This document shows, one piece after another, positions 19,002 through 19,141 of a stretch of DNA of 19,141 nt; within the stretch, counting starts at the first letter, position 1; every line of letters starts with the position of its first letter. Made by a program: the position numbers and the translations under genes. Below the pieces are notes generated by a model that was not told where the DNA came from, made no database searches, and was given only the letters and a program-made list of their open reading frames with translations. This stretch comes from Acanthaster planci. Taxonomy: Eukaryota; Echinodermata; Asteroidea; Valvatida; Acanthasteridae. The DNA lies in the NCBI RefSeq assembly GCF_001949145.1, contig NW_019091464.1:625355-644495 (forward strand), in the 5' to 3' direction.

Positions 19002-19141
19002 CTGTGCAAATTACATGAGTAAGAACAAGAGCTTTTCTCTAACCCTCTCTCACCGTGGACATGGCGTGTTACTGTTGCATCTCAAGTCTGGACAGTTGTT
19101 TCTACAGTAAAGTGTATGCAAACATTATCCCTAACCCCCTA

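Noticed and set aside
19040-19141. A further exon ending at the CACG|GTGAGA donor-like site near 19050
   Set aside because: The upstream translation does not match the conserved residues expected before VDKREL. Probably a chance GT site in the intron.
1-19141. A novel multi-gene or defence-type system
   Set aside because: The window is one housekeeping gene with introns. No other coding region could be supported on either strand.

Overview
The window is nuclear DNA from an animal. It holds the 3' part of one split housekeeping gene on the minus strand, encoding cytosolic valyl-tRNA synthetase (VARS1-like). Seventeen exons can be placed, from 19001 down to the stop codon at 759-761. All introns are spliced GT-AG and all reading phases agree across the junctions. 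The exons join into one open frame of 775 codons plus a stop. From recalled vertebrate VARS1 (about 1,264 residues), this is roughly the C-terminal 60% of the protein. The N-terminal region and the first half of the catalytic core, including the HIGH-type signature, lie upstream of base 19141.

Layout, in gene order (high to low coordinates). The CP1 editing domain spans exons at 19001-15114. The return to the Rossmann catalytic fold, including the KMSKS loop, spans exons at 14207-10096. The linker and helical anticodon-binding domain span exons at 9397-5076. A less conserved C-terminal segment and a coiled-coil tail span exons at 3975-759. Bases 1-758 are 3' UTR and downstream flank. No second gene, tRNA, snoRNA or CRISPR array could be supported.

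Introns run from about 270 to 1,770 bases and make up about 83% of the window. They hold the only unusual material: a 133-bp MITE with long imperfect inverted arms (1095-1227), a second small inverted-repeat element (about 10455-10638), a degenerate pogo/Tigger- or Tc1/mariner-like non-autonomous element (about 15916-16603), a 21-22 bp minisatellite (13209-13315), a scattered 22-mer repeat with an inverted final copy (8843-9153), and several hairpins.

The organism is not certain. Dense introns of about 1 kb, many small MITEs, recurrent ACATGTA words and a VARS1 close to the vertebrate protein suggest a marine invertebrate such as a lancelet, echinoderm, hemichordate or mollusc. I did not find a novel multi-gene system. 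The window reads as an ordinary housekeeping locus with transposon-littered introns.
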